NCBI GenBank assembly: GCA_021821305.1
Contig: JAKACP010000001.1
Span: 310,001 to 374,000 of the forward strand
Direction: 5' to 3'
DNA length: 64,000 bases
DNA from: a bacterium
Lineage (GTDB): Bacteria > Patescibacteria > Paceibacteria > Moranbacterales > UBA1568
The first letter of the stretch is position 1; each line of letters starts with the position of its first letter. Made by a program: the position numbers and the translations under genes. Below are positions 34,366 to 44,243 of the stretch, piece by piece. Below the pieces are notes generated by a model. That model was not told the origin of the DNA. It made no database searches and saw only the letters and a list, made by a program, of their open reading frames with translations.

Positions 34366-34995
34366 ATGGCAAAGATAATGGACAAGTGCAGACTGTGCCG
34401 CCGCGCCGGGGAGAAACTCTTCCTGAAGGGTGACCGTTGCTTTTCTCAGAAATGCGCGATGGTTCGCCGTCCGACGCCCCCGGGTGTCCATGGCGCGTCC
34501 AAACAGCGCTCTCCCAGCGAATACGGCCGTCAGCTCGCCATGAAACAGAAGATCAAGCGCGTCTACGGCGTCATGGAACGCCAGTTCCGCAAGCATTTCG
34601 AGGAAGTGAAGAAGCGCAAGGGGATCGTCGGTAACGAACTCCTCGGTCGGCTCGAGCGTCGTCTCGACAACACCGTCTACCGGCTCGGATTCGCCTCGTC
34701 GAGATCGCTCGCGCGACAGCTCGTCTCCCACAAGTGTTTTTCCGTCAACGGGAAGCGCATGGACATCCCGTCGTTCGAGCTCAGCATCGGCGACGTGATC
34801 GCGGTCAAGCCCGGGAAGAAGGAAAAAGTCTATTTCAAGAATCTGGCCGAGACGATAAAGAACAAGAAAGGCCTGCCGGGGTGGCTCTCGCTCGATGCGG
34901 AAAAGCTCGAGGGGAAGGTCGTCTCCCTTCCGGCTCGGAACGATGTCGAGGTCAATGTCGACCCCCAGCTCGTCGTCGAATATTATTCGAAATAA
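34366..34995 (+). CDS. rpsD: 30S ribosomal protein S4 (zinc-binding form)
   Basis: A 209-residue S4. The N-terminus MDKCRLCRRAGEKLFLKGDR, with two further Cys at KGDRCFSQKC, is the four-cysteine zinc variant. The S4 RNA-binding domain RRLDNTVYRLGFASSRSLAR, then VSHKCFSVNGKRMDIPSF, is intact. In many bacteria S4 also represses this operon. Confidence 0.96.
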   Translation: MAKIMDKCRLCRRAGEKLFLKGDRCFSQKCAMVRRPTPPGVHGASKQRSPSEYGRQLAMKQKIKRVYGVMERQFRKHFEEVKKRKGIVGNELLGRLERRLDNTVYRLGFASSRSLARQLVSHKCFSVNGKRMDIPSFELSIGDVIAVKPGKKEKVYFKNLAETIKNKKGLPGWLSLDAEKLEGKVVSLPARNDVEVNVDPQLVVEYYSK

Positions 34996-35058
34996 TTAAA
35001 TCGCAAGGAGGGATGTCCCGACGCCGGAAACGCCCGTCGGAACATCTGAAGCAAACCT

Positions 35059-35820
35059 ATGATTTCCGTCCCGCAACAGCCCAAGGTCACTTCTCTCGGA
35101 GAGAACCACTCGAAGTTCGAGATACTCGGATGCTATCCGGGTTATGGCGCGACGCTCGGCAACGCCATCCGGCGCGTGCTCCTTTCCTCGCTCGACGGTG
35201 CCGCGGCGCAGTCGGTCAAGATCAAGGGCGTTTCGCACGAATTCGCCACGATTCCCGGCGTCATGGAGGATGTCGTGCAGCTCCTGCTCAACCTCAAGCA
35301 GATCCGCTTCCGCATGCACGGTGATGAGACCGTCAAGGTGACGATCAAGGCCAAGGGAGAAGGCGAGGTCACCGCGGGCGATATCAAGGCCCCGTCGTCG
35401 GTGGAAATCGTGAACCCCGCGTACAAGATCGCGACGCTTACCGACAAGAAGGCCGAACTCGAGCTGGAGCTCGAAATCGGAAAGGGAATCGGATACGTTC
35501 CGATCGAGGCTCGTGACGGTGAGGACCGGGAGATCGGCGTCATCGCGCTCGACTCGATCTACACGCCGGTCCGTCGCGTGAACTACGAGGTCGAGAACAT
35601 GCGTGTCGGCAAGCGGACGGATTATGACAAGGTCTCGATCGAGGTGGTCACCGACGGAAGCATCACCCCGGAAACGGCATTCGCCAAATCGATAGATATC
35701 CTCGTCGGCCAGTTCGAATCCATCCGGATGGAACAGCCGAAGGAAGAGGCAGCGGCGGAAGAGAAGCCGAAGAAGGCCGCCAAGAAGGCCGCCAAGAAAG
35801 CCGAAAAGGAAGAGGCATAA
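35059..35820 (+). CDS. rpoA: RNA polymerase alpha subunit lacking the C-terminal domain
   Basis: A 253-residue alpha. The N-terminal domain is complete: PGYGATLGNAIRRVLLSSL, GVMEDVVQLLLNLKQIRF, and YTPVRRVNYEVENMRVGKRT, which bind beta/beta' and dimerise. After about residue 232 the protein ends in a Lys/Ala/Glu tail (KKAAKKAAKKAEKEEA); the helix-hairpin-helix alpha-CTD, which binds UP elements and activators, is absent. No frameshift is visible: the stop is followed by rplQ at normal spacing. So the loss looks genuine. Confidence 0.93.
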   Translation: MISVPQQPKVTSLGENHSKFEILGCYPGYGATLGNAIRRVLLSSLDGAAAQSVKIKGVSHEFATIPGVMEDVVQLLLNLKQIRFRMHGDETVKVTIKAKGEGEVTAGDIKAPSSVEIVNPAYKIATLTDKKAELELELEIGKGIGYVPIEARDGEDREIGVIALDSIYTPVRRVNYEVENMRVGKRTDYDKVSIEVVTDGSITPETAFAKSIDILVGQFESIRMEQPKEEAAAEEKPKKAAKKAAKKAEKEEA

Positions 35821-35841
35821 ACAACGTTGTTCGAGTTTCGT

Positions 35842-36210
35842 ATGAATCACCGGAAAACAGGGCGAATATTGTCGAGAACCCGGAATCAGCGCCGGGCGCT
35901 TCTGAAGACGTTGTTCGGGAGCCTTATTCTCCATGAGCACATCCAGACCACGGAGGCCAAGGCCAAGGAAGTGAAGCTCCATATCGACCAGCTCGTGAAC
36001 AAGGCCAAGCGCGCCCAGACGGACGAGGTCCGGAAGATCAGCCTGATCCGCGATCTGCGCAGGAAACTCCCGCTCGTCGCGGTGGAGAAGCTCTCTTCGC
36101 CGGAGTTCATTTCCCGATTCTCGGGACGTGGCAGCGGGTATACCCGTGTCGTGAAGCTGCAGGCACGGAAAGGCGACGGCGCCCACATGGCCATCATTGA
36201 ATTTGTCTAG
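35842..36210 (+). CDS. rplQ: 50S ribosomal protein L17
   Basis: A 122-residue L17: MNHRKTGRILSRTRNQRRAL, LFGSLILHEHIQTTEAKAKE and SGYTRVVKLQARKGDGAHMA. The ATG at 35842 gives the family start; the in-frame TTG at 35827 is not needed. It follows rpoA as in most bacteria. Confidence 0.95.
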   Translation: MNHRKTGRILSRTRNQRRALLKTLFGSLILHEHIQTTEAKAKEVKLHIDQLVNKAKRAQTDEVRKISLIRDLRRKLPLVAVEKLSSPEFISRFSGRGSGYTRVVKLQARKGDGAHMAIIEFV

Positions 36211-36218
36211 AAACCAGT

Positions 36219-36623
36219 ATGCCCCAAGGAATACACCGGAAATATCATCTCTTCGACGCCCAAGGAAAGGTCCTCGGACGTTTGGCGACCGAAATCGCCG
36301 GCGTGCTTTCCGGCAAGGTGAAAGTCGATTACGCTCCGCATGTCGATGGCGGTGATTTCGTGGTGGTCATCAACACCGACGGCATCCAGGTAACCGGCAA
36401 CAAACGTGAGGGGAAACTCTATCACCACTTCACCGGATATCCGGGCGGCATCCGTTCGATCGCGCTCAAGGATCAGATGAAGAAGGACTCGAGGAAGATT
36501 CTCCAGAGCGCTCTCTACGGTATGCTCCCCAAGAACTCGCTCCGCGACCGCATGCTGACGAGACTCCTCCTCTACAAGGGAGCCGAGCATCCGCACAAGG
36601 CTATCCACGTGACCCACGAATAA
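36219..36623 (+). CDS. rplM: 50S ribosomal protein L13
   Basis: A 134-residue L13: YHLFDAQGKVLGRLATEIAG, DGGDFVVVINTDGIQVTGNK, HHFTGYPGGIRS and ALYGMLPKNSLRDRMLTRL are diagnostic. It joins rpsI 7 bp downstream, the conserved pair. Confidence 0.96.
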   Translation: MPQGIHRKYHLFDAQGKVLGRLATEIAGVLSGKVKVDYAPHVDGGDFVVVINTDGIQVTGNKREGKLYHHFTGYPGGIRSIALKDQMKKDSRKILQSALYGMLPKNSLRDRMLTRLLLYKGAEHPHKAIHVTHE

Positions 36624-36630
36624 AACCATT

Positions 36631-37089
36631 ATGGCGACGACGAAGAAATCGGCTATCATCGAGAAAAAGACGGAAGGACCCAAGGCGAAACTCGGGAAGT
36701 ATTTCTATGCGGTCGGTCGCCGCAAGACCGCCGTGGCCCAGGTCCGCCTGTACTCCGAAAAGGAGAACAAGGGCGCCGGACACAGCATGAACCGGAGGGC
36801 GCTCGAGGAGTATTTCCCCGCGGTCTCGCATGCCACGCCGATTTTCCCGCTCACGGTCACCGGACTCGGTGAAGAGTTCCAGGTTTCCGCCACCGTCCAG
36901 GGCGGAGGCGTCCAGGCGCAGGCCGAAGCGGTCCGCCTCGGTGTCGCCCGCGCGCTTCTCAAGCACGACGAGTCGCTCCGTGCCACGCTCCGTGCCAACG
37001 GTCTCCTCACCCGCGATGCCCGATCCGTCGAGCGCAAGAAGCCGGGTCTCAAGAAGGCCCGACGCGCGCCGCAGTGGGCGAAGCGCTAG
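36631..37089 (+). CDS. rpsI: 30S ribosomal protein S9
   Basis: A 152-residue S9. A Lys-rich N-terminal extension of about 22 residues precedes KYFYAVGRRKTAVAQVRLYS; QGGGVQAQAEAVRLGVARAL follows. It ends RRAPQWAKR, where most S9 end in FSKR; the C-terminal Lys-Arg that touches the P-site tRNA is kept. Confidence 0.95.
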   Translation: MATTKKSAIIEKKTEGPKAKLGKYFYAVGRRKTAVAQVRLYSEKENKGAGHSMNRRALEEYFPAVSHATPIFPLTVTGLGEEFQVSATVQGGGVQAQAEAVRLGVARALLKHDESLRATLRANGLLTRDARSVERKKPGLKKARRAPQWAKR

Positions 37090-37111
37090 GACGATCTCGA
37101 ACGGTTTTCCA

Positions 37112-37136
37112 AGACCCGCGTTTCGCGGGTCTTTTT
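37112..37136 (+). terminator. Terminator of the ribosomal protein operon
   Basis: GACCCGCG-TTT-CGCGGGTC (37113-37131) followed by TTTTT. Confidence 0.88.
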
Positions 37137-37142
37137 CATGTG

Positions 37143-37151
37143 TGGTATAAT
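37143..37151 (+). promoter_or_regulatory. Extended -10 promoter, leaderless start
   Basis: TGG-TATAAT at 37143-37151, with no clear -35. The ATG at 37159 is 8 bases after the box, so transcript and reading frame should begin almost together. Confidence 0.55.
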
Positions 37152-37158
37152 ATTCCCC

Positions 37159-37425
37159 ATGGAAGAGCTTCGGCAAAAAATAGAGGACATCTTCGAATCG
37201 GCAGGGCTTTCCGAGGAGGATCGGGCGTTGTGGCGGTCGCGCCTCTCGGCGGCCGACGATTCGTTTCCACGGACCTTCGTGACCCTGTTCGATGAGGAGG
37301 GTGATATGCTCCGTTTTTTCACGAACGATCTCCGCAAACGTGCGGAAGCCGGAAACGATGCCGAAAAACTTTCTTCCGTCCTCCGGGAAGAGAAGGAGTA
37401 TTTCGCCAATATCCTCGCTGAGTAG
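37159..37425 (+). CDS. Small helical unknown protein
   Basis: An 88-residue protein, acidic, with helical periodicity and no membrane segment (MEELRQKIEDIFESAGLSEE, FTNDLRKRAEAG). No family recognised. It has its own promoter and no ribosome site. It lies 41 bp upstream of the coiled-coil gene. Confidence 0.65.
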   Translation: MEELRQKIEDIFESAGLSEEDRALWRSRLSAADDSFPRTFVTLFDEEGDMLRFFTNDLRKRAEAGNDAEKLSSVLREEKEYFANILAE

Positions 37426-37466
37426 CCGTCTCAAATCTCACCGCGTAGATAAAAGAAGAACATAGT

Positions 37467-38705
37467 ATGCCATCATTCGAAACTTTTCCCGCGTCACACG
37501 GAACGGACGCGGAATCCGGGAAGAAAGCCTCCTTTGAACTGAACGGCACCTCGGTACCGGTCGAGGAGTTCATGACGCACCCGGCCGAGGCTGCCCTGGC
37601 CATACACGAGGCGAAGGAACGGCAGGAAGATCTCGGTGAATTCCGGACACATATGGAAGAGGCGATGCGGAACATCGAATCCGCGCTTCCGACCATGTCC
37701 GGAGAACAAGCTCCCGTGGAAGGAGCTGCTCCGGAATCCACCTCGAAGGCGGCCGAGAGACCATCCGAGGAAGACGACAAGGACGCGTTGCTCCTCAGGA
37801 TCGCTTCCTTTGCGGAACGCATACCGGGCGGCAAAAACGCGCTCGGTGCGCTCGCGCTCGTCATCGGTCTCTCCTCCCTTCCGAAAGACGCCGAAGCGTT
37901 CTCGTTCGATCCGATCCAAGTCGCCGAGAAGGAGGTGGAGAGAGGCGTCAACAGCGGCGTCCGGGGAGCGAGCCGCGATGCCGGCAGAGCGGTCGGCGGC
38001 GTGATCGAGCAGGCGGTCGGCGCCCTTCGCAAAAGCATCGGCCTCGAAACGCCCCAAGAGCGGGCGAAGCGGGAAAACGAGGAGAGGCGTGCGGAACAGC
38101 AACTCAAAAAACAGCATGATATCGAGGTGAGGAAGTTCAACCAGGAACAGGTTCAGCGGGTACGCGAGGATACCAAGCGAGTGACGAATTTCGAGCGGGC
38201 CACGGATCAGTACCAGCGGAAGCTCGAGGAGGTCCGAAGGACGTTCAATCAGGAGTTCGACCGGGCCCAGGCTTCCTACGTACAGCAACGGGATCGCGTG
38301 GGTTCACCCGAGCAGGCCAAGCGCTACGAACGCGAGCAGTGGCAACGGTGGCTCCAAGCGGCGAGGAGCGGCCTGCAGAGATTGGAGCAGTATGACAATG
38401 AGATGGACAATGCCGCGACGGACGTCTCGGGCGTGGTTTCCAGCCTTACGGAGCGTGCCGCGGAGGCCGAGCAGGAGCGAAACGGGCTCCTGCGGTCGAG
38501 CGAGGAGATGCGCCGGGCGTTGTCGGATCTTGCGGACAAGATGGAACGGAATCTCGGAATCACCGAAAACGCCCAAAGCCCGCTCCGAAATCTCGAAGAG
38601 GAGAGGACGTCACCCGCCCCGTCTTCCCGGGCGGAACGGTCGTCCGGCGAAGAATCTTCCAGTCGTGATGACTGGGGCAAGATAGACCCGAAATATCGTT
38701 TTTAG
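37467..38705 (+). CDS. Large coiled-coil unknown protein
   Basis: A 412-residue protein with an acidic N-terminus, a short hydrophobic patch (GGKNALGALALVIGLSSL, about 111-128), a Gly/Arg stretch, then 150-350 of Glu/Gln/Arg-rich helix (ERAKRENEERRAEQQLKKQH) typical of long coiled coil, and a Ser-rich tail. No family recognised. Style and composition resemble the giant protein at 14903. The stop TAG shares its last two bases with the start of dispersed element copy A. Confidence 0.72.
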   Translation: MPSFETFPASHGTDAESGKKASFELNGTSVPVEEFMTHPAEAALAIHEAKERQEDLGEFRTHMEEAMRNIESALPTMSGEQAPVEGAAPESTSKAAERPSEEDDKDALLLRIASFAERIPGGKNALGALALVIGLSSLPKDAEAFSFDPIQVAEKEVERGVNSGVRGASRDAGRAVGGVIEQAVGALRKSIGLETPQERAKRENEERRAEQQLKKQHDIEVRKFNQEQVQRVREDTKRVTNFERATDQYQRKLEEVRRTFNQEFDRAQASYVQQRDRVGSPEQAKRYEREQWQRWLQAARSGLQRLEQYDNEMDNAATDVSGVVSSLTERAAEAEQERNGLLRSSEEMRRALSDLADKMERNLGITENAQSPLRNLEEERTSPAPSSRAERSSGEESSSRDDWGKIDPKYRF

Positions 38706-38889
38706 AGCCTGTCTAAATTCTCATGTCTTGAGAAAATATTCAGATTTCGAGCGAAAACCTTGAAAAGGGAGGAGGGCTATCGAGATACCCCGACGAGCTT
38801 TGAGAGGTTTGCAGCCGAAATCTGGATATTTTATCAGACAAGCTGTGAGTTTTCTTTTCTATTGGGCGGTGAGATTTTAGACAGGCTCT
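38704..38889 (+). repeat. Dispersed palindromic element, copy A
   Basis: 186 bp. Termini AGAGCCTGTCTAAATTCTCA / TGAGATTTTAGACAGGCTCT are near-perfect inverted repeats. Middle arms ATTCAGATTTCG and CGAAATCTGGAT flank the conserved GAGCGAAAACC and GGTTTGCAGCC boxes. The central hairpin is GGGCTATC-GA-GATACCC (38774-38790). Confidence 0.88.
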
Positions 38890-38907
38890 TGGTTGAACGA
38901 ATAAAAT

Positions 38908-38941
38908 ACGCTCGACGGATTTTCCTCGAGCGTGTTTTTTT
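38908..38941 (+). terminator. Bidirectional terminator between convergent genes
   Basis: ACGCTCGA (38908-38915) pairs with TCGAGCGT (38926-38933), then seven T. Confidence 0.85.
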
Positions 38942-38950
38942 GTCGTGAAT

Positions 38951-39904
38951 TCAGGCGTGCTTCAGTTCGTCGGCGATCCAGAGCGCCGCGAGTTTGTGAT
39001 CGATGAACCCGCGCTCGGCTTCCCGCTCGAGTACGAGCGCCGTCTTTTCCAGGGTGTTTCCCGGTTTGTAGGAACGGGGATTTTTGAGCGCGTCGAAGAT
39101 GTCGGCGGCGCGGAGAATCCAGCTCGCACGGAAGGAGGAACGGGAGATGGGCTCCAGCCCCTCCGTCGCCGGACGGTGGTGGTGGCTTTCGGCGATCTCG
39201 GCGGAGACGCGGAACCCATAGGCGCGGAGAATCTCGCCGGAGAGCAGGGCGTGACGGCCCATGATGATGCCCAGCGGAAGATCGGGGTCAATGCCTTCCT
39301 TCCGGAGTTCCTCGGCGATATCGGACGAGATCGTGCAGGAGAAGGGGACGAGGTCCTTGGCCCGGAGGTGCGGGCTCTCCGTGAGCGCCTGTGAGACCGA
39401 TTCGAAATTCTTCTGGTGGAGAAACGCCTTGGCGAGCATGATCCACTCGTCATCCGTCGTGACATCGTGGAGGATCTCCTTGGGGATGGTGACCTTGCCG
39501 ATATCGTGGAGGAGTGCCGCGCGGTAGAGATCCTCCTTGGAGACGTCTTCGCGGAAGAGATGGTCGCGCAGGAAGATGCCCACCGGGCGGCGGCCGGTGA
39601 CCTTGTCATATATCGATTCGAAGACGCGCAGAGCGTGCCTGAACGTCAGCTGGTCGTAGAGTTCGAGGATGGTGAGTATCTCCCATTCCTTCTCCGAGAG
39701 GAACGTGACGTGGTGGAGTCGCGGCCCGTATTCCTGCCGGATGCGCTCGCGCTCGCCTTCGTAGAGACCGCTTTCCCGGAGATGTTCGAGCAAGGTGAAA
39801 TAGTCGCCGGACCGACAGACGCCCCGTGCGATCGTCTCCGGGTCCGGTGCGGTCTCCGTGGCCTGAAGCGTCATATCGCCCGTCAGTGTTGCGATCTCGG
39901 ACAT
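38951..39904 (-). CDS. HD-domain (HDIG) phosphohydrolase-like protein
   Basis: A 317-residue protein. An HD domain has ALLHDIGKVTIPKEIL (the HD pair and Lys), a second metal His in GIIMGRHALLSGEILRAYG, and ESHHHRPATEG. The region before it carries FESIYDKVTGRRPVGIFLRD. This order is like HD-GYP-type proteins, but the GYP triplet is not present, so substrate (cyclic dinucleotide, nucleotide or RNA) is open. It is 7 bp downstream of the PEGA gene on the same strand, so it may act with a surface sensor. Confidence 0.8.
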   Translation of the reverse strand: MSEIATLTGDMTLQATETAPDPETIARGVCRSGDYFTLLEHLRESGLYEGERERIRQEYGPRLHHVTFLSEKEWEILTILELYDQLTFRHALRVFESIYDKVTGRRPVGIFLRDHLFREDVSKEDLYRAALLHDIGKVTIPKEILHDVTTDDEWIMLAKAFLHQKNFESVSQALTESPHLRAKDLVPFSCTISSDIAEELRKEGIDPDLPLGIIMGRHALLSGEILRAYGFRVSAEIAESHHHRPATEGLEPISRSSFRASWILRAADIFDALKNPRSYKPGNTLEKTALVLEREAERGFIDHKLAALWIADELKHA

Positions 39905-39911
39905 AGGTGGT

Positions 39912-41396
39912 TTATCTCACGAAGATCCCCGTTTCCTCGGGAAAAGTGATGAACGAGAACGACGCGTCCCCTTGGTCGTTTCTGGTGAGAAGGTAAATAC
40001 GGTCTTCGCCGAAGGAGGAGAGCGCCTGTACGAGGGTACTGCCCGTCGGAATCGGAATCAGGGTCTCCATCTGGCGGCGATCGCGGTGGTCGAGCTCGGC
40101 GATCTTCACTTCGCCGCCTATGCCGAACAGGATGTGTTCGTAGTCTTCGGTCCACTGCGCGGAGGAGAGGGGGGAGGAGAATCGGGCGATCTGGAGGACG
40201 TCGCCGCTCGATCGGACCGGCTGGACCTCCCAGTCGCGGGTGAACGCGACGGAGATCTCGTTTTCCGAGTAGAAGAGGAGCTTCTTGCCGTCATCGGAGA
40301 ACTGGACGCCTTCGACCGCGTCGCCGAGCGATATCATCGCTGGGTTTCGGCCGCCGTCGTCATTGTAGAGGATTCCCTTGCCATGGAGGTCATAGACCGC
40401 CACCCGTCTCTCGTCGTAGACCGTGAGGACCGGGGTTTCGGCCCCGAGGATCGATTCGATCGGCGGGGTGATGGGATCCGGACCGAATTCCTCCTCGTTT
40501 CCGTAGGCTGACCGATAGACGATGCCTGTTTCCGCCTCGAGGGTGTAGAGATATCTCTGCGAGAGATCATAGGCGGATATGCCGGAGGAGAGGAGGACGG
40601 CTCTTTTTTCGGGAAGCGATTCTTTGGGTCGGATGACATAGAGATCCGAGTCCCCGGAGAGGACGAAAAACGCCCGCTCATCGGTCGGATGCCAGCGAGC
40701 GAAGGACGGGGCCGTGATCGGCGCGATATCGCGGATATCGGTGGTCTCCCCGGTCTCCCGGTCGATGATGAGTATGGTGGCGCCCCGATCGTCCGTGACG
40801 GGGACGAGTATACGTTCCTGGTCGGACCAGGAGAGCTCGATGTTCTCGAGGGTGTTGTCCGAGAACCGGTAGCGATCGCTTTCGAATACGAGAGTGCTTT
40901 CCCCGGAGATTTTGTCGAGAGCGTTGATGAATATCCGCTCGCCTTCCGTTCCGGAAAAAAGTATCGTGGCGCCGTCCGGAGAGGGGAACGCCTGCTCGTA
41001 GCGATCCGTCGATATCGTCTCCATCGGGTACTCTTGTCTCGGAAGGATGATGTTCCAGAACTCGGTCGATATCCCGCTCCCCACGGAGATCTTCTTCTCC
41101 CAGGGCTTGAATCCTGCGGCTTCGACGCGGATGAAGTGTTCGCCGGGCTGTATGCCGGCCACATGCATCGACTGATTGATGATATTGAGCATCCCGTTGG
41201 GGACCTTTTTCCCGTCGAGGAAGATATCCACGGTCCTCGGGTTGGACTTGATGGTCGCCGAGCCCGTGTAGATGAAGATGCCCCGATCGGCGCTCCACCG
41301 GTAGCCGAACGTCAGGAACAGCACGAGCGCGGTCGTCGTGACGAACAGGACGATAAGTGTCCAGGAAAGCACAAATCGGAGGCGGTCGATACGCAT
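39912..41396 (-). CDS. PEGA-domain, beta-propeller membrane protein
   Basis: A 494-residue protein: one N-terminal helix (FVLSWTLIVLFVTTTALVLFL), then a PEGA domain (about 45-115; NPRTVDIFLDGKKVPNG, GEHFIRVEAAGFKPWEKKI) and a C-terminal beta-propeller of repeated WD/TolB-like strands (YEQAFPSPDGATILFSG, ARWHPTDERAFFVLSGD). It is anchored and faces outward. PEGA proteins are common in CPR surface layers and signalling systems. Dispersed element copy B lies 23 bp upstream of its start. Confidence 0.85.
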   Translation of the reverse strand: MRIDRLRFVLSWTLIVLFVTTTALVLFLTFGYRWSADRGIFIYTGSATIKSNPRTVDIFLDGKKVPNGMLNIINQSMHVAGIQPGEHFIRVEAAGFKPWEKKISVGSGISTEFWNIILPRQEYPMETISTDRYEQAFPSPDGATILFSGTEGERIFINALDKISGESTLVFESDRYRFSDNTLENIELSWSDQERILVPVTDDRGATILIIDRETGETTDIRDIAPITAPSFARWHPTDERAFFVLSGDSDLYVIRPKESLPEKRAVLLSSGISAYDLSQRYLYTLEAETGIVYRSAYGNEEEFGPDPITPPIESILGAETPVLTVYDERRVAVYDLHGKGILYNDDGGRNPAMISLGDAVEGVQFSDDGKKLLFYSENEISVAFTRDWEVQPVRSSGDVLQIARFSSPLSSAQWTEDYEHILFGIGGEVKIAELDHRDRRQMETLIPIPTGSTLVQALSSFGEDRIYLLTRNDQGDASFSFITFPEETGIFVR

Positions 41397-41418
41397 AGGA
41401 GAGAGTGAAAGAGTTCTT

Positions 41419-41603
41419 AGTAACTGTACAAATTCTCATGTCGAGATGAAATCCGAAAATTTCGAGCGAAAACCATGAACGTTGAGAAGGGATACTATCG
41501 TACCCCGACGAGACGTGAACGGTTTGCAGCCGAAATTTTCGGATTTCAGCCGGCAAGCGGAATTTTTCTTCTTATTCTTTCGGTGAGAATTTGGACAGTT
41601 ACT
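41419..41603 (+). repeat. Dispersed palindromic element, copy B
   Basis: 185 bp with the alternative termini AGTAACTGTACAAATTCTCA / TGAGAATTTGGACAGTTACT. Middle arms AATCCGAAAATTTCG (41450-41464) and CGAAATTTTCGGATT (41531-41545) are perfectly complementary. The central stem is GGGATAC/GTACCCC (41489-41506). The conserved GAGCGAAAACC and GGTTTGCAGCC boxes are present. Confidence 0.88.
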
Positions 41604-41650
41604 TAGTATGCCGGGAGTATACCACGCCCGCCCGTTCTTGAAAATCCTCT

Positions 41651-41680
41651 TTGACAGGGCATTTCTCCGTGGTGTACACT
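41651..41680 (+). promoter_or_regulatory. Promoter of the membrane protein at 41715
   Basis: TTGACA (41651-41656), 18-bp spacer, TACACT (41675-41680). Confidence 0.7.
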
Positions 41681-41714
41681 TCCGGAAAGGATGACTTTTT
41701 CATGATCTGCCGCC

Positions 41715-42218
41715 ATGCCGGACATACTCTCCTTCCTTCCGAGCGTCGGGCTTTCCAAGGACATCGCCAGCATCCTCTCGTTCGTGTTCCTGTTCGCCGG
41801 CGTCGCCATCGCGGCCGGCTTCGTGTTCGGGCGCAACAAGCTCGTCAACATATTCATCAATATCTATATCGCGCTCGCCTTCACGAAGGCGATGCCCGTG
41901 GACGATATCTCGTCTTCTCCGTATGCCGAGGCCATACTGTTCGTCGTCTTGCTCGTGTTCCTGACCGCGATCGACGAGCACCTGTTCGACCTCCACATCC
42001 CGAACGCTTCCTATGATATCTTCTGGCGTCTGTTCGTGATGAGTCTGCTCGTGGTGGGAATGGTGACGAGCGTACTCGTGACACTGCTTCCGAAAAAAGC
42101 CCTCGCCGCGATCCCGTTCCCGTTCCTGACTGATTTTTTCGGCTTGCCGGTGGCGCATATCCTCTGGCTCTTCGTGCCGCTCATCCTGCTTATTTTCATG
42201 AATAAAAGGCTTCGTTAA
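41715..42218 (+). CDS. Multi-pass membrane protein of unknown function
   Basis: A 167-residue protein with about five membrane helices (ILSFVFLFAGVAIAAGFVFG; AILFVVLLVFLTAI; FVMSLLVVGMVTSVLVTLL; ILWLFVPLILLIFM). A charged loop EHLFDLHIPNASYDIF sits between. No catalytic motif recognised. It is a single gene with its own promoter just upstream of the 16S unit. Confidence 0.75.
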   Translation: MPDILSFLPSVGLSKDIASILSFVFLFAGVAIAAGFVFGRNKLVNIFINIYIALAFTKAMPVDDISSSPYAEAILFVVLLVFLTAIDEHLFDLHIPNASYDIFWRLFVMSLLVVGMVTSVLVTLLPKKALAAIPFPFLTDFFGLPVAHILWLFVPLILLIFMNKRLR

Positions 42219-42291
42219 GCCATTGATAAGAGGGGATTCCCGTGGGATTTCCCGGGAGGGCCGGACCGGACGGCGAGCCCGGCAGGCCGAC

Positions 42292-42320
42292 TTGACAGCT
42301 TCCCGCAGGCCCCCTATACT
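42292..42320 (+). promoter_or_regulatory. 16S rRNA promoter
   Basis: TTGACA (42292-42297), 17-bp spacer, TATACT (42315-42320), followed by a GC-poor leader. Confidence 0.82.
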
Positions 42321-42391
42321 TGTTAGGCAGTCTGAAGGAAGTACTGCTTCTTTTTTACTGTATTCCGCACATTTACAATCGATGGAGAAAT

Positions 42392-42432
42392 CACAATTTT
42401 TTGTGGTTGGTCCTAAATTTCTTTGAGAAGGG
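42392..42432 (+). other. 5' arm of the pre-16S processing stem
   Basis: Complementary over about 37 bases, with a few mismatches, to 44088-44124. Such stems are RNase III targets. The stem closes around 16S alone. Confidence 0.8.
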
Positions 42433-42506
42433 TCATAGTCATCTTTGTAGGGTTTCCTTCGGGAAGCTCTACTCGGGGAAAACCTGTCTTCGGATAGATT
42501 TTCCTC

Positions 42507-44000
<1,494 letters not shown>

Positions 44001-44087
44001 CTAGGGAGTAAACGGTGGGTGCCGGGTTTCTCGCAAGAGAAGTCCGGAACCAACGAAGGTCGATCGTTCCGATTCGTCGGAACGATA

Positions 44088-44124
44088 CCTTCTCAAAGAA
44101 CTGGACCAACCACAAAAGATTGTG
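44088..44124 (+). other. 3' arm of the pre-16S processing stem
   Basis: Reverse complement of 42392-42432 (CACAA...GTGGTTGGTCC...CTTTGAGAAGG pattern). Confidence 0.8.
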
Positions 44125-44132
44125 AATCTTGA

Positions 44133-44159
44133 AAAAACACCCATAATGGGTGTTTTTTT
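44133..44159 (+). terminator. Terminator of the 16S unit
   Basis: AACACCC-ATAAT-GGGTGTT then a T-run; it ends the transcript before lexA. Confidence 0.88.
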
Positions 44160-44177
44160 GCTTTTCTTGAGGGCTGT

Positions 44178-44205
44178 TTGACAAACTTCCGTGACGTTAT
44201 ATACT
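44178..44205 (+). promoter_or_regulatory. Promoter of lexA
   Basis: TTGACA (44178-44183), 16-bp spacer, TATACT (44200-44205). No obvious LexA box repeat overlaps it. Confidence 0.65.
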
Positions 44206-44243
44206 TATGAGTGAAAGAAAGGTAAACACATAAATCGGGACGT

